A program made the translations under genes and the position numbers. The notes below the pieces were generated by a model. It was not told the origin of the DNA and ran no database searches. It worked only from the letters and a program-made list of their open reading frames with translations. A stretch of DNA of 9,380 nt from Puniceicoccales bacterium (GTDB lineage Bacteria > Verrucomicrobiota > Verrucomicrobiia > Opitutales > LL51). The stretch covers positions 1 to 9,380 of the forward strand of contig JAIRXD010000010.1 in assembly GCA_031268545.1 (NCBI GenBank). Direction: 5' to 3'. Below are positions 1 through 6,841 of this stretch, piece after piece (position 1 is the first letter of the stretch; each line of letters opens with the position of its first letter).

Positions 1-1032
1 GATGTGCCATCGTTGAACACTACGCCCGGAGCCATAGACTTATTTAATCTGCTCGATTGTGCGTTGGGCAATGGTTGCGAAGTCGTTGCGATGGAAGTAA
101 GTTCGCATGCATTGCATCAAAAAAGGACCCATGGATTGTCGGTGGATGTGGCGATATTTAGTAATTTGGCTGAAGACCATCTTGAGTACCATGGTGGCAT
201 AGATAACTATTTCAGAGCCAAGGAGATGCTGTTTTTAGGCGGGAATGGTCCCCGGCCTGCTGTGGCTGTTTTGAATGGTGATGACAGCTATGGGCAAGTT
301 TTGGCGAAAAATCTTAAAAATTTTGCCGGTTGTAAAGTTATTAGCTATGGCATGGATTCGTTGGCAGATTTTCAGGCTACAGATATTTCCTGGGATTTGA
401 GATCCACTTCATTTGTGCTGAATGCTCTGGGTAGAGTCTATCATTGCAAGGTGCCGTTGCTCGGTAAGTATAACTTGATGAATGTGTTAGCTGCTATTGC
501 CGCGGCCAGCCTTAGCTGTAATATTGAGAGGTTGGTTGAAAAAATTGGGACTTTTCGAGGAGTTTTGGGGAGGTTGCAGCCGATTGTAAATGATATTGGT
601 GCTTCGATTTTTATTGATTATGCCCATACCGAGGATGCACTGATTAATGTGCTGTCGACACTGAAGCCATTGACGAAGAACAGGTTAATAGTTGTTTTTG
701 GCTGTGGAGGTGACCGGGATAGAGCTAAGCGTCCAGGGATGGCCAGGGTGGCATTGAGGTTTGGAGACATGGTGATTGCCACTTCGGATAATCCCAGGAA
801 TGAAGCCATTGGGAATATTTTTTCCGACATGAGGGCCGGTGTCCATGATGGGGACAGGATGATTTTTATCGAGGCTAGAGAAGAGGCTATACATAGGGCG
901 ATTAGCGTTGCTGCTGAAGGGGATACGGTTTTAATTGCTGGCAAAGGCCATGAAAAATTTCAACAATTTTCTGATAAAAAAGTATACTTTGATGACCTGG
1001 AAGTTGTGTTTAACGCACTGAGTATAAGGTAG
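1..1032 (+). CDS. murE: UDP-N-acetylmuramoyl-tripeptide synthetase MurE (meso-DAP type), 5'-truncated by window edge
   Basis: Cytoplasmic Mur ligase that uses ATP to add the third stem-peptide residue to UDP-MurNAc-L-Ala-D-Glu. The frame is open from base 1, and 343 residues are visible. The roughly 145 N-terminal residues, with the GTNGKT ATP loop, lie upstream of the window. Visible landmarks are the substrate-binding NTTP, MEVSSHAL, the DHLEYHG segment, and YFRAKEMLF, whose Lys (220-222) matches the carbamylated lysine of E. coli MurE. Further on are LLGKYNLMNVLAA, the IDYAHTEDAL linker into the C-terminal domain, VFGCGGDRDRAKRP, and IAGKGHE near the end. The specificity motif reads DNPRNE (DNPR at 787-798), which in this family marks meso-diaminopimelate rather than lysine. 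The gene ends in TAG, 13 bp from the convergent helicase gene. Identity is very secure; DAP specificity is inferred from the motif. Confidence 0.97.
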   Translation, partial: DVPSLNTTPGAIDLFNLLDCALGNGCEVVAMEVSSHALHQKRTHGLSVDVAIFSNLAEDHLEYHGGIDNYFRAKEMLFLGGNGPRPAVAVLNGDDSYGQVLAKNLKNFAGCKVISYGMDSLADFQATDISWDLRSTSFVLNALGRVYHCKVPLLGKYNLMNVLAAIAAASLSCNIERLVEKIGTFRGVLGRLQPIVNDIGASIFIDYAHTEDALINVLSTLKPLTKNRLIVVFGCGGDRDRAKRPGMARVALRFGDMVIATSDNPRNEAIGNIFSDMRAGVHDGDRMIFIEAREEAIHRAISVAAEGDTVLIAGKGHEKFQQFSDKKVYFDDLEVVFNALSIR

Positions 1033-1045
1033 TTATGAGCCAATG

Positions 1046-3106
1046 TTATCTTCTGAAGTTTGTGGGGCGATTTATGCCGAATGAAATTACTTCATAGAGG
1101 TTTTCGGGAATTTCGCTTATAAATCTACTTTTTTGTAGTGGAAGAGCGAATATTGTATTTTTATTAACCTGTTGTGATTGATAGGGATAACACATGTATA
1201 GTTCATCCTTAGCCCGGGTGACAGCCACATAAAATAGTCGGCGTTCTTCCGAAACATTACCTTCATCGATGGCGCGCTTGAGAGGGAAATTGTTTTCTGT
1301 CAAGTTTATAATGAAAACCACAGGAAATTCTAGCCCTTTAGCTTGGTGCACAGTGGTTAGCCGCAGTTGATCCTCGGGGGAAGTCATATCTGTTTCGGTA
1401 GTTTCGGATTGCATGAGGGCAACCTGATTGAGAAATGTCGTAGTGTCATTGAATTTACAGGCAAAATTAGCGAGGGACTCCACGTCATCTTGACGTGAAT
1501 TGCTGTTATTGAAATTTTTTTGCAAGTAGAAAATATATTCCCCATGAAGGGCCATGGTGATGAGATCTCCTACGGAATTGACCTCTGTTTGTTCTGTATC
1601 TCTTTGAGCAGCATACTCAAACAGATCGGTTGCTGGATGATTATCTTTGGTTCCGTCCATGTATTTGATGCCCGCGTGGATTTTTTTCAGGGTACGTGCC
1701 AGTGGCCACCAGTATTCAATGGCGAGATTTGGTACCTTTGCCAGGACCGATTCTTCCTCTAGGCAATTTATGGGATGCTTGTTCTTTAAGTCTGCCTGTG
1801 ACTGTAAGATATGAAACAATTTTTCGGCAGTTTTTTCGCCAAGCTTTGGTAGCCGGCACAGAATTTTTATGAATGCTCTGGAATCAGAAGAATTATTGGC
1901 AAACCTGAGCATGGCAAGAATGTCTTTTATATGGATTTGTTCAAAAAATCTGATGCCGCTGGTGATATTGTAGGGGATGCCGTAGCGCATTAATTCCATT
2001 TGCAGTTCCAGAGAATGGTAGTGAGCTCGGTATAGTATGGCCACATCTGACAGTTTGTAACCGTCTTGCTTTAAACCAGTTAGGCGTTTTATTATGAAAT
2101 TTGCCTGTTGTCTTGCGTCGGCAGTTTTTATGAGAAATGGTAGTCGACCTTTGGCTTTGGCTGAGCTGAGTGTTTTTTCATAGCCAAATCTTTCTGATAC
2201 CTGTATTTCGTTAGCTAGCAACAGGATCTGTGGCGTACTTCTGTAATTTTTTTCAATTTTCAGAATATTAGTATCTGGGTGACGATCGGCAAATTCTACG
2301 ATATTTTTAATGTTTGCGCCGCGCCAGGCGTATATGCACTGAGCATCGTCTCCAACCGCAAATATTTGATGGTCAACAGCTAATGTATCAACGATCCGCA
2401 TTTGAATTTCGTTTGTATCCTGATATTCATCGACTAAAATGCTACAGAACTTGTTGCCATAGAATGACAAGAGGTCATTATTTTTTTGCAATAGATTGAG
2501 GAAGTGCAACAGAAGATCGTCGTAATCGAGGACATTTTGCTCTGATTTTTTCCTTTGATATGTACTGGAAAAGCTTATAATATAGGGACTTATGTGTCCA
2601 AAGTAGGGGTATTTTTGCTTCAAAACATTGGCTACTAATTCCTGGGTGTTTATCGAGTAGCTCAGGATTTCCAGCATGACTCTTGGGCTTGGATTGCTTT
2701 TGTTTTTCAGAAATCCATAATCAATTTCCTTGACACATTCGGAAAACAGTGATAGGGAATCACTGTCGTCGAGTATGCAAAAATTTTGCGATATTTCGAG
2801 GCGGTCCGAGTGTCGGCGTAGGAATTTTTGAGCTATGTGATGGAATGTGCCCCCGTGGAAGTTGTCGCTGGTAAAGCCGGTGATAGCTTCGACTCGGCTA
2901 AGCATTTCTTTGGCAGCTTTATTTGTGAATGTCAATAGTAAAATATTTTCCGGCGCCACACCATGCTCCAATAGCCAAGCGACTCTGTAGGTGAGAGTTC
3001 TGGTTTTTCCGGTTCCGGCTCCAGCGAGAACCAACGTCGATTTCGATGGTGACGAAACGGCAAGGTATTGATGTTCATTTAATTCTTTTTGAAAGTCCGT
3101 TGCCAT
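1046..3106 (-). CDS. uvrD: UvrD/PcrA-family superfamily 1A DNA helicase
   Basis: ATP-driven 3'-5' DNA helicase of the UvrD/PcrA/Rep group, acting in excision and mismatch repair and in clearing replication blocks. At 686 residues it is near full family length. All signature motifs are present in order: Q motif (Q13), Walker A AGAGTGKT (28-35, K34), Ia LTFTNKAAKEM (58-68), Walker B VDEYQDT (225-231, D226/E227), III VGDDAQCIYAWRGA (251-264), IV KNYRST (286-291), V TVHQAKGLEFPVVFI (585-599) and VI EERRLFYVAVTRAKDEL (620-636). The region between IV and V contains the 2B domain. The start is an ATG 19 bp after the ribF stop. No Shine-Dalgarno is visible there, so translation may be coupled. It is the last gene of the minus-strand block. 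UvrD, PcrA and Rep cannot be told apart confidently by eye; the tail carries no obvious UvrD- or PcrA-specific C-terminal module. Confidence 0.94.
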   Translation of the reverse strand: MATDFQKELNEHQYLAVSSPSKSTLVLAGAGTGKTRTLTYRVAWLLEHGVAPENILLLTFTNKAAKEMLSRVEAITGFTSDNFHGGTFHHIAQKFLRRHSDRLEISQNFCILDDSDSLSLFSECVKEIDYGFLKNKSNPSPRVMLEILSYSINTQELVANVLKQKYPYFGHISPYIISFSSTYQRKKSEQNVLDYDDLLLHFLNLLQKNNDLLSFYGNKFCSILVDEYQDTNEIQMRIVDTLAVDHQIFAVGDDAQCIYAWRGANIKNIVEFADRHPDTNILKIEKNYRSTPQILLLANEIQVSERFGYEKTLSSAKAKGRLPFLIKTADARQQANFIIKRLTGLKQDGYKLSDVAILYRAHYHSLELQMELMRYGIPYNITSGIRFFEQIHIKDILAMLRFANNSSDSRAFIKILCRLPKLGEKTAEKLFHILQSQADLKNKHPINCLEEESVLAKVPNLAIEYWWPLARTLKKIHAGIKYMDGTKDNHPATDLFEYAAQRDTEQTEVNSVGDLITMALHGEYIFYLQKNFNNSNSRQDDVESLANFACKFNDTTTFLNQVALMQSETTETDMTSPEDQLRLTTVHQAKGLEFPVVFIINLTENNFPLKRAIDEGNVSEERRLFYVAVTRAKDELYMCYPYQSQQVNKNTIFALPLQKSRFISEIPENLYEVISFGINRPTNFRR

Positions 3107-3125
3107 GGGGCCATGAATTTTTAAG

Positions 3126-4025
3126 TTAATTTTTCTGATTTTTCGCTATTTCTATATCTTTTTTCATCTGGGTAGCCCGTTGCTGGTGTGTCGAAAACTG
3201 CCTTCTTTCTCTGATAAAGGAAAGAAATTCCACGCCCACGTTGGCATGGATGATAGTCTGCCCCCCAATTGGATAGATGTCAAGCCTAGGTATTTGGTTA
3301 TCGTTGTAATAATCGGCTATGCCGTGATATACCTCATTGGCGCTCAATATATTTACAAAATATATACCAGGGTGAATTTGTTGTTCATTTTTTACACTAA
3401 AAGTCGATATTAAAATATCCGAAACCTGGTAAGTGTGCTCACAAAAACACTGGCAGTAGTAATTATAGCCAAGCATCGAGTTCGCCGCGCTTAGGTTGCC
3501 TTCGAGCAGTTCTTGTCTGATTCGAGTGCTGCTGATCCGAGCGCCATTTGCCATAAGTGATTGAATAACAGTTACTTTTACGCCAATTTTAGAGGAGATA
3601 GATTCGAGATAGTTGGCACCTCCGATTCGCCCATTGCCAAATCGAAAATTTTGGCCAACACATATCATGTTTATTGTCTTGAACTTATGTTTCAGTACCT
3701 CTATAAAGCCCTCCGGTGTCAGGTTGGCGAATTTTCTATCGAAGTGCTGTTCGACCATATAATCCACATTTAACTTGCTCAGCTGCATGGTCTTCTGTTC
3801 ATAGGTCAATATTAGATTTTTGCGATGGCCCAGAATTTCCGTTGGGTGGGGCAGAAATGTGTACACAATAGATTTGCCATTGATGATTTTGGCCGCTTCG
3901 ATAGCACTTTGTATAACCCGTTTATGCCCAAGATGTACGCCGTCAAATACGCCTATGGCCAATGTCATCGGAATGTTTTCGTCAATGGGAATAATGTCTT
4001 TGTCAGCTGTTCTTAAAAATAACAT
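3126..4025 (-). CDS. ribF: RibF: FAD synthetase with a degenerate riboflavin-kinase domain
   Basis: RibF normally phosphorylates riboflavin to FMN (C-terminal domain) and adenylates FMN to FAD (N-terminal domain). The N-terminal nucleotidyltransferase half looks intact: GVFDGVHLGH (25-34), TFLPHP (56-61), VGQNFRFGNGRIG (123-135) and ISSTRIR (164-170). The C-terminal half (about 186-299) keeps the kinase fold outline, with PGIYFVNI (219-226), VEFLSFIRERRQF (265-277) and a final helix. It lacks the kinase signatures. The G-x-V..GR.LGFPTAN segment is replaced by an unrelated stretch at about 190-213. NxGxxPT is not recognisable at 234-246. The usual catalytic Glu of the vEvhl strand appears to be Asp249. 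The frame is uninterrupted and the length (299 aa) is only slightly short. FAD synthetase activity is likely and kinase activity doubtful. The ATG lies 10 bp after the truB stop. Confidence 0.93.
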   Translation of the reverse strand: MLFLRTADKDIIPIDENIPMTLAIGVFDGVHLGHKRVIQSAIEAAKIINGKSIVYTFLPHPTEILGHRKNLILTYEQKTMQLSKLNVDYMVEQHFDRKFANLTPEGFIEVLKHKFKTINMICVGQNFRFGNGRIGGANYLESISSKIGVKVTVIQSLMANGARISSTRIRQELLEGNLSAANSMLGYNYYCQCFCEHTYQVSDILISTFSVKNEQQIHPGIYFVNILSANEVYHGIADYYNDNQIPRLDIYPIGGQTIIHANVGVEFLSFIRERRQFSTHQQRATQMKKDIEIAKNQKN

Positions 4026-4035
4026 GATAACTACT

Positions 4036-4743
4036 TCATATTACGTCAGTTACGCGTAAAACCAATTTGTCTATTTCATCGAGTTCCATGGCGAGGATAT
4101 GGTCAAGTTTGGTGGCCTTTTCCAGGTCCATTGTACCGACGCGTGTTCTGGTAAGTTTTGTCATATGTGCCCCGCAGCCAAGGACTTGCCCGACATCATT
4201 TACCACAGTTCTCACATAGGTTCCCTTGGAGCAGGACAACTTGAATTCTGCCAGCGGAGAGGCAAAATTTTCCAGGATAAATTCGTCTATATGGACCAAT
4301 CTTGGTGCTCTCTCCACATCTTGGCCTTTTCTTGCTAATTTGTACAAAGGTACGCCGTTTAGTTTTTTTGCGGAAAACATCGGAGGTATTTGATGTTGTT
4401 CTCCCAGAAAGGAATATATTACATTCTCCACATCTCTTGAGGACAGATCTGGCACAATTTTTGTGGCAATTGTCGTCCCTTGGGCATCATGGGTGTCCGT
4501 GGTTAGGCCCAGACACATTTCCCCCACATAGGTTTTATCGCAATTTGTGATTAATTGGGAAATTTTTGTTGCCATTCCAAGTAATATTACTAACAATCCG
4601 CTGGCAATGGGGTCGAGGGTGCCTGCGTGCCCAATCCTCTTCATTGATAACTTCTTGCGTAACTTATCCACCACGTCGTGCGAAGTTAGGCCAATGGGTT
4701 TATCCACGAGCAATATCCCATTAAATTTTTGTTGATGCGCCAT
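4036..4743 (-). CDS. truB: tRNA pseudouridine-55 synthase TruB
   Basis: Isomerises uridine 55 in the T-loop of tRNAs to pseudouridine in the cytoplasm. The 235-residue protein opens with FNGILLVDKPIGLTSHDVV (7-25), followed by the catalytic block GHAGTLDPIASGLL (38-51), whose Asp44 corresponds to the family nucleophile. Then come KTYVGEMCLGLTTDTHDAQG (69-88) and the C-terminal CSKGTYVRT and GCGAHMTKLTRTRVG segments. It is short compared with E. coli TruB (just over 300 aa) and has no clear PUA domain after the catalytic core. Many bacteria have such compact forms, so this is not a truncation signal by itself. Its ATG overlaps the nrnA stop as TAATG, a 1-bp overlap typical of translational coupling. 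ribF begins 10 bp downstream. The truB-ribF pairing is common in bacteria and supports the call. Confidence 0.97.
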   Translation of the reverse strand: MAHQQKFNGILLVDKPIGLTSHDVVDKLRKKLSMKRIGHAGTLDPIASGLLVILLGMATKISQLITNCDKTYVGEMCLGLTTDTHDAQGTTIATKIVPDLSSRDVENVIYSFLGEQHQIPPMFSAKKLNGVPLYKLARKGQDVERAPRLVHIDEFILENFASPLAEFKLSCSKGTYVRTVVNDVGQVLGCGAHMTKLTRTRVGTMDLEKATKLDHILAMELDEIDKLVLRVTDVI

Positions 4744-5747
4744 TATTGGCTCTGAGTGAACAACTTTAACTGTTCTTGCAATTCATTTATTAGATTTGGT
4801 ATTATTTTATTTTCGATGCCATGGGTGGAAAAAGTTGCTGCACAGGCATGACCGCCGCCGCCGAATTTTGTGGCTACCAGGTCGAGCCTTATTTCCGGAA
4901 TATCTGTTCGAAGGCTAACCTTTGTGTGGCCGTTAAGTATTTGTACCGCAACCGCTATTAAAACGCCTTTGATTGATCGCGGAAAATTAATCATTCCTTC
5001 GGTGTTGTTCATATCTGTTCCGGTGGTGAGAAAATCCTCGTCGCGAATCACGCCCAAACATATCTTGCCGTCGGCAAAAAATCTGAATGACTGGATAAAC
5101 CTCTGGAGAAGTGCAAATTTTTCTCTGGATTCATTTTGATAGATCGTACGGAACACCTCATTGGGATTTGCTCCGTCGTAGATCAACCGCGCTCCAAGGT
5201 ATAGAGTTCGGGCCACGGTAAACGTGTAACTGAATTTCCCCGTGTCGGTTACGATACCAGCATAGAGGGCTATTGCCATGGTTTTGGTTACCTGAAATCC
5301 GAATTGATAGGCGTAATCCGCAATAATTTCACTGGCCGCAGTTGCCTGGCTAAATACGAAATTATTTTCAGCAAAAAGTTCGTTGCCCATGTGGTGATCG
5401 ATGGACATTATCGGCTTCTTAATCAAGTTCTTAGTGAACATACCGCCGCGGCTCATTGTGCCACAATCCACAAATATATATTCGTCGACGGTGGTATCTT
5501 TGGGAGAATTTATCTGATAATTTCCTAAAAATGGCAGCAAATTATCTGATAGCTTTGGCGTTTCATTCAGAAGTACTGGTTTAGCGCCAAAGGAGTTTAA
5601 TATTTCTGCCATGGCCACCTGGGATCCGATGCAATCTCCATCTGGGCGAGTATGGCCGATGATACCGATCGTCTTCCCAGAGAGGCTCTTGCAGATCTCA
5701 AAAAACATCTCGTAGCCCGAAAAATGATCTAGATCGCGTGCATCCAT
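4743..5747 (-). CDS. nrnA: DHH/DHHA1 phosphoesterase, NrnA-like nanoRNase / pAp phosphatase
   Basis: Member of the DHH subfamily 1 phosphoesterases. NrnA homologues degrade 2-5 nt RNA and dephosphorylate 3'-phosphoadenosine 5'-phosphate in the cytoplasm. The 334 residues show metal-binding motif I GHTRPDGDCIGSQ (31-43; H32, D36, D38), motif II FVDCGTMSRGG (92-102; D94), the DHH signature SIDHHMGN (115-122) and motif IV GIVTDTG (164-170; D168). The C-terminal DHHA1 domain ends with the substrate loop KFGGGGHACAATFS (294-307). The ATG at 5747 lies 22 bp after the transporter stop, with no Shine-Dalgarno. A second in-frame ATG (M14, 5708) directly precedes the conserved region and is a possible alternative start. 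Position immediately before truB-ribF is a common arrangement for this family. Both activities are assigned by family; the sequence does not show which dominates. Confidence 0.93.
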   Translation of the reverse strand: MDARDLDHFSGYEMFFEICKSLSGKTIGIIGHTRPDGDCIGSQVAMAEILNSFGAKPVLLNETPKLSDNLLPFLGNYQINSPKDTTVDEYIFVDCGTMSRGGMFTKNLIKKPIMSIDHHMGNELFAENNFVFSQATAASEIIADYAYQFGFQVTKTMAIALYAGIVTDTGKFSYTFTVARTLYLGARLIYDGANPNEVFRTIYQNESREKFALLQRFIQSFRFFADGKICLGVIRDEDFLTTGTDMNNTEGMINFPRSIKGVLIAVAVQILNGHTKVSLRTDIPEIRLDLVATKFGGGGHACAATFSTHGIENKIIPNLINELQEQLKLFTQSQ

Positions 5748-5769
5748 AAAACAGTAGGATCTATCAGGT

Positions 5770-6678
5770 CTATGGGCAACAGGAAACTTTTTTTTTGTTG
5801 CATATTTTTCCGGTGTCGCCGGAAGCCTCCTTGGCCATCAAATAGAGTGCGCTGGGCATTATTATCGCTCCGCCTAGCAATGTTTTCATCGTAACTATTT
5901 CTCCGAAAAAGACATAGCCAAATAGGCATGCTAAAATTAGTTCAAAGTACCTGAAGGGTGCGATGGCGGACACGTCCACATAGGAAAACGACTTTAATAT
6001 ACAGAACAGCAAAAAATTTGAGCTCATTCCAAGTACAAGAAATAAGCAGAAATGATAGTTGCTAAGCGGTTGCCATAGAATGGCTGCTGGTATGGCAGAC
6101 AGGCACATGGTCATGAAGGCTGTGTAAAACATCGACGAAATGGTACTTTCCCAGGACACCAATATCTTGTTTATGATGTCCAGCATAGCAAACATGGATG
6201 CACCAAAAAGTAATATTAATGTGCCGGATAGTGAAAAATTCGATGCTTCGGGACTAATGATTATGCCAACGCCGATGAACCCGCATAATGTGGCCAGCCA
6301 TCTGGTTCGCCCAACGTTCTCTCGCAATAGGATAGCCGCCAAGACCAGGGTAAACATTGGGATGGTAAAATCGATTAAAGATGCTATGTTAAGGGGCACT
6401 GATTTCAATCCAAAGCACCACAGAGTAATACTAGAAAATAACACCAGGCCCCGGACGATATGAGCCATCGGTCTAGAAGTTTTCAAGGATTTAAGATGGT
6501 TTTTTAACACGAACGGCAACAATGTGATAACTCCAAAAAAGAACCGCATGAACACTATCTGCAGCGGATGGCATTTCAGTCCCATGTGCTTCATTATTGA
6601 ATCATTGGTCACACAACATAACAGGCTCATAATGAACCATAATATTCCACGAAAATATCTAGATTTTTGTCTATTCAT
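5770..6678 (-). CDS. DMT/EamA-family transporter, probable Sam-type S-adenosylmethionine importer
   Basis: Inner-membrane protein of 302 residues with about ten hydrophobic segments in two EamA repeats (roughly residues 12-142 and 154-281), the drug/metabolite transporter plan. Several stretches strongly recall, from memory, Rickettsia prowazekii Sam, a characterised S-adenosylmethionine transporter: RFFFGVITLLPFV, LKTSRPMAHIVRGLVLF, ASMFAMLDIINK and SYVDVSAIAPFRYFEL. The start chosen is ATG 6678, because MNRQKSRYFRGILWF matches where Sam-type proteins begin. The frame stays open to a TTG at 6726, but those 16 extra residues overlap the likely promoter. The tail is polar and Lys/Cys-rich, encoded across an A9 run. 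It is probably the first gene of the minus-strand operon. The family call is secure; the SAM substrate is inferred, and another small metabolite is possible within this broad superfamily. Confidence 0.9.
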   Translation of the reverse strand: MNRQKSRYFRGILWFIMSLLCCVTNDSIMKHMGLKCHPLQIVFMRFFFGVITLLPFVLKNHLKSLKTSRPMAHIVRGLVLFSSITLWCFGLKSVPLNIASLIDFTIPMFTLVLAAILLRENVGRTRWLATLCGFIGVGIIISPEASNFSLSGTLILLFGASMFAMLDIINKILVSWESTISSMFYTAFMTMCLSAIPAAILWQPLSNYHFCLFLVLGMSSNFLLFCILKSFSYVDVSAIAPFRYFELILACLFGYVFFGEIVTMKTLLGGAIIMPSALYLMAKEASGDTGKICNKKKVSCCP

Positions 6679-6702
6679 CAAATCAATCCAGTTGCATAGA
6701 CT

Positions 6703-6731
6703 CTTATATATATGCAAAATCGTCAAGACAA
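6703..6731 (-). promoter_or_regulatory. Candidate sigma70-type promoter for the transporter-nrnA-truB-ribF-helicase operon
   Basis: On the minus strand, TTGTCT (6731-6726) is followed after 17 bp by TATAAG (6708-6703). This is 4/6 and 5/6 agreement with the TTGACA/TATAAT consensus at ideal spacing. Initiation would fall near 6696, leaving a leader of about 18 nt before the ATG at 6678. The hit also argues against the upstream TTG as start codon. It was found by eye only, in an AT-rich stretch where such matches arise by chance. Confidence 0.45.
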
Positions 6732-6756
6732 TAATTATTAATACTTGTATGTTGCT

Positions 6757-6777
6757 CCTAGGCAGAAAGTTACCTAG
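6757..6777. repeat. Small dyad in the divergent transporter/mutS intergenic region
   Basis: CTAGG (6758-6762) and its inverse CCTAG (6773-6777) are separated by 10 bp. The left arm is itself part of the palindrome CCTAGG. It lies between the two divergent candidate promoters, where an operator could sit. Arms of 5 bp are too weak for a terminator, and a chance origin is quite possible. Confidence 0.25.
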
Positions 6778-6803
6778 TTAATCGACCCCCATTAATGTGT
6801 AAA

Positions 6804-6832
6804 TTGACTTTTGCAAACGCTGTGATAATAAT
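6804..6832 (+). promoter_or_regulatory. Candidate sigma70-type promoter for mutS
   Basis: TTGACT (6804-6809) is followed after 17 bp by AATAAT (6827-6832), 5/6 agreement at each hexamer. An overlapping alternative -10 is the extended form TGTGATAAT (6821-6829). Either would start transcription only a few bases before the mutS ATG at 6842, giving a leaderless or nearly leaderless mRNA. This fits the absence of a ribosome-binding site there. Assigned by eye. Confidence 0.5.
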
Positions 6833-6841
6833 TCAAGTAGT

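Noticed and set aside
618..944. Open frame opposite murE as a separate gene
   Set aside because: It lies wholly antisense to conserved murE coding sequence and shows no domain-like pattern. Other antisense frames in the window were dismissed for the same reason.
3380..3480. Frameshift in ribF explaining the missing kinase motif
   Set aside because: The frame is continuous with recognisable domain parts on both sides. Another frame reads PGFGYFNIDF, faintly like GFPTANI, but it is bounded by stops and lacks the Pro-Thr, so it is probably chance.
4036..4743. TruB as a truncated gene
   Set aside because: The catalytic core is complete and compact TruB proteins without a PUA domain are common. 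The stop codon is followed directly by ribF in normal operon spacing.
6679..6726. Upstream TTG start for the transporter, adding 16 residues
   Set aside because: It is a rare start codon that overlaps the likely promoter, and the Sam-like N-terminus begins at the ATG at 6678.
6679..6841. SAM riboswitch upstream of the putative SAM importer
   Set aside because: The candidate promoter leaves a leader of only about 18 nt, and the region shows no long paired stems or recognisable SAM-box core.
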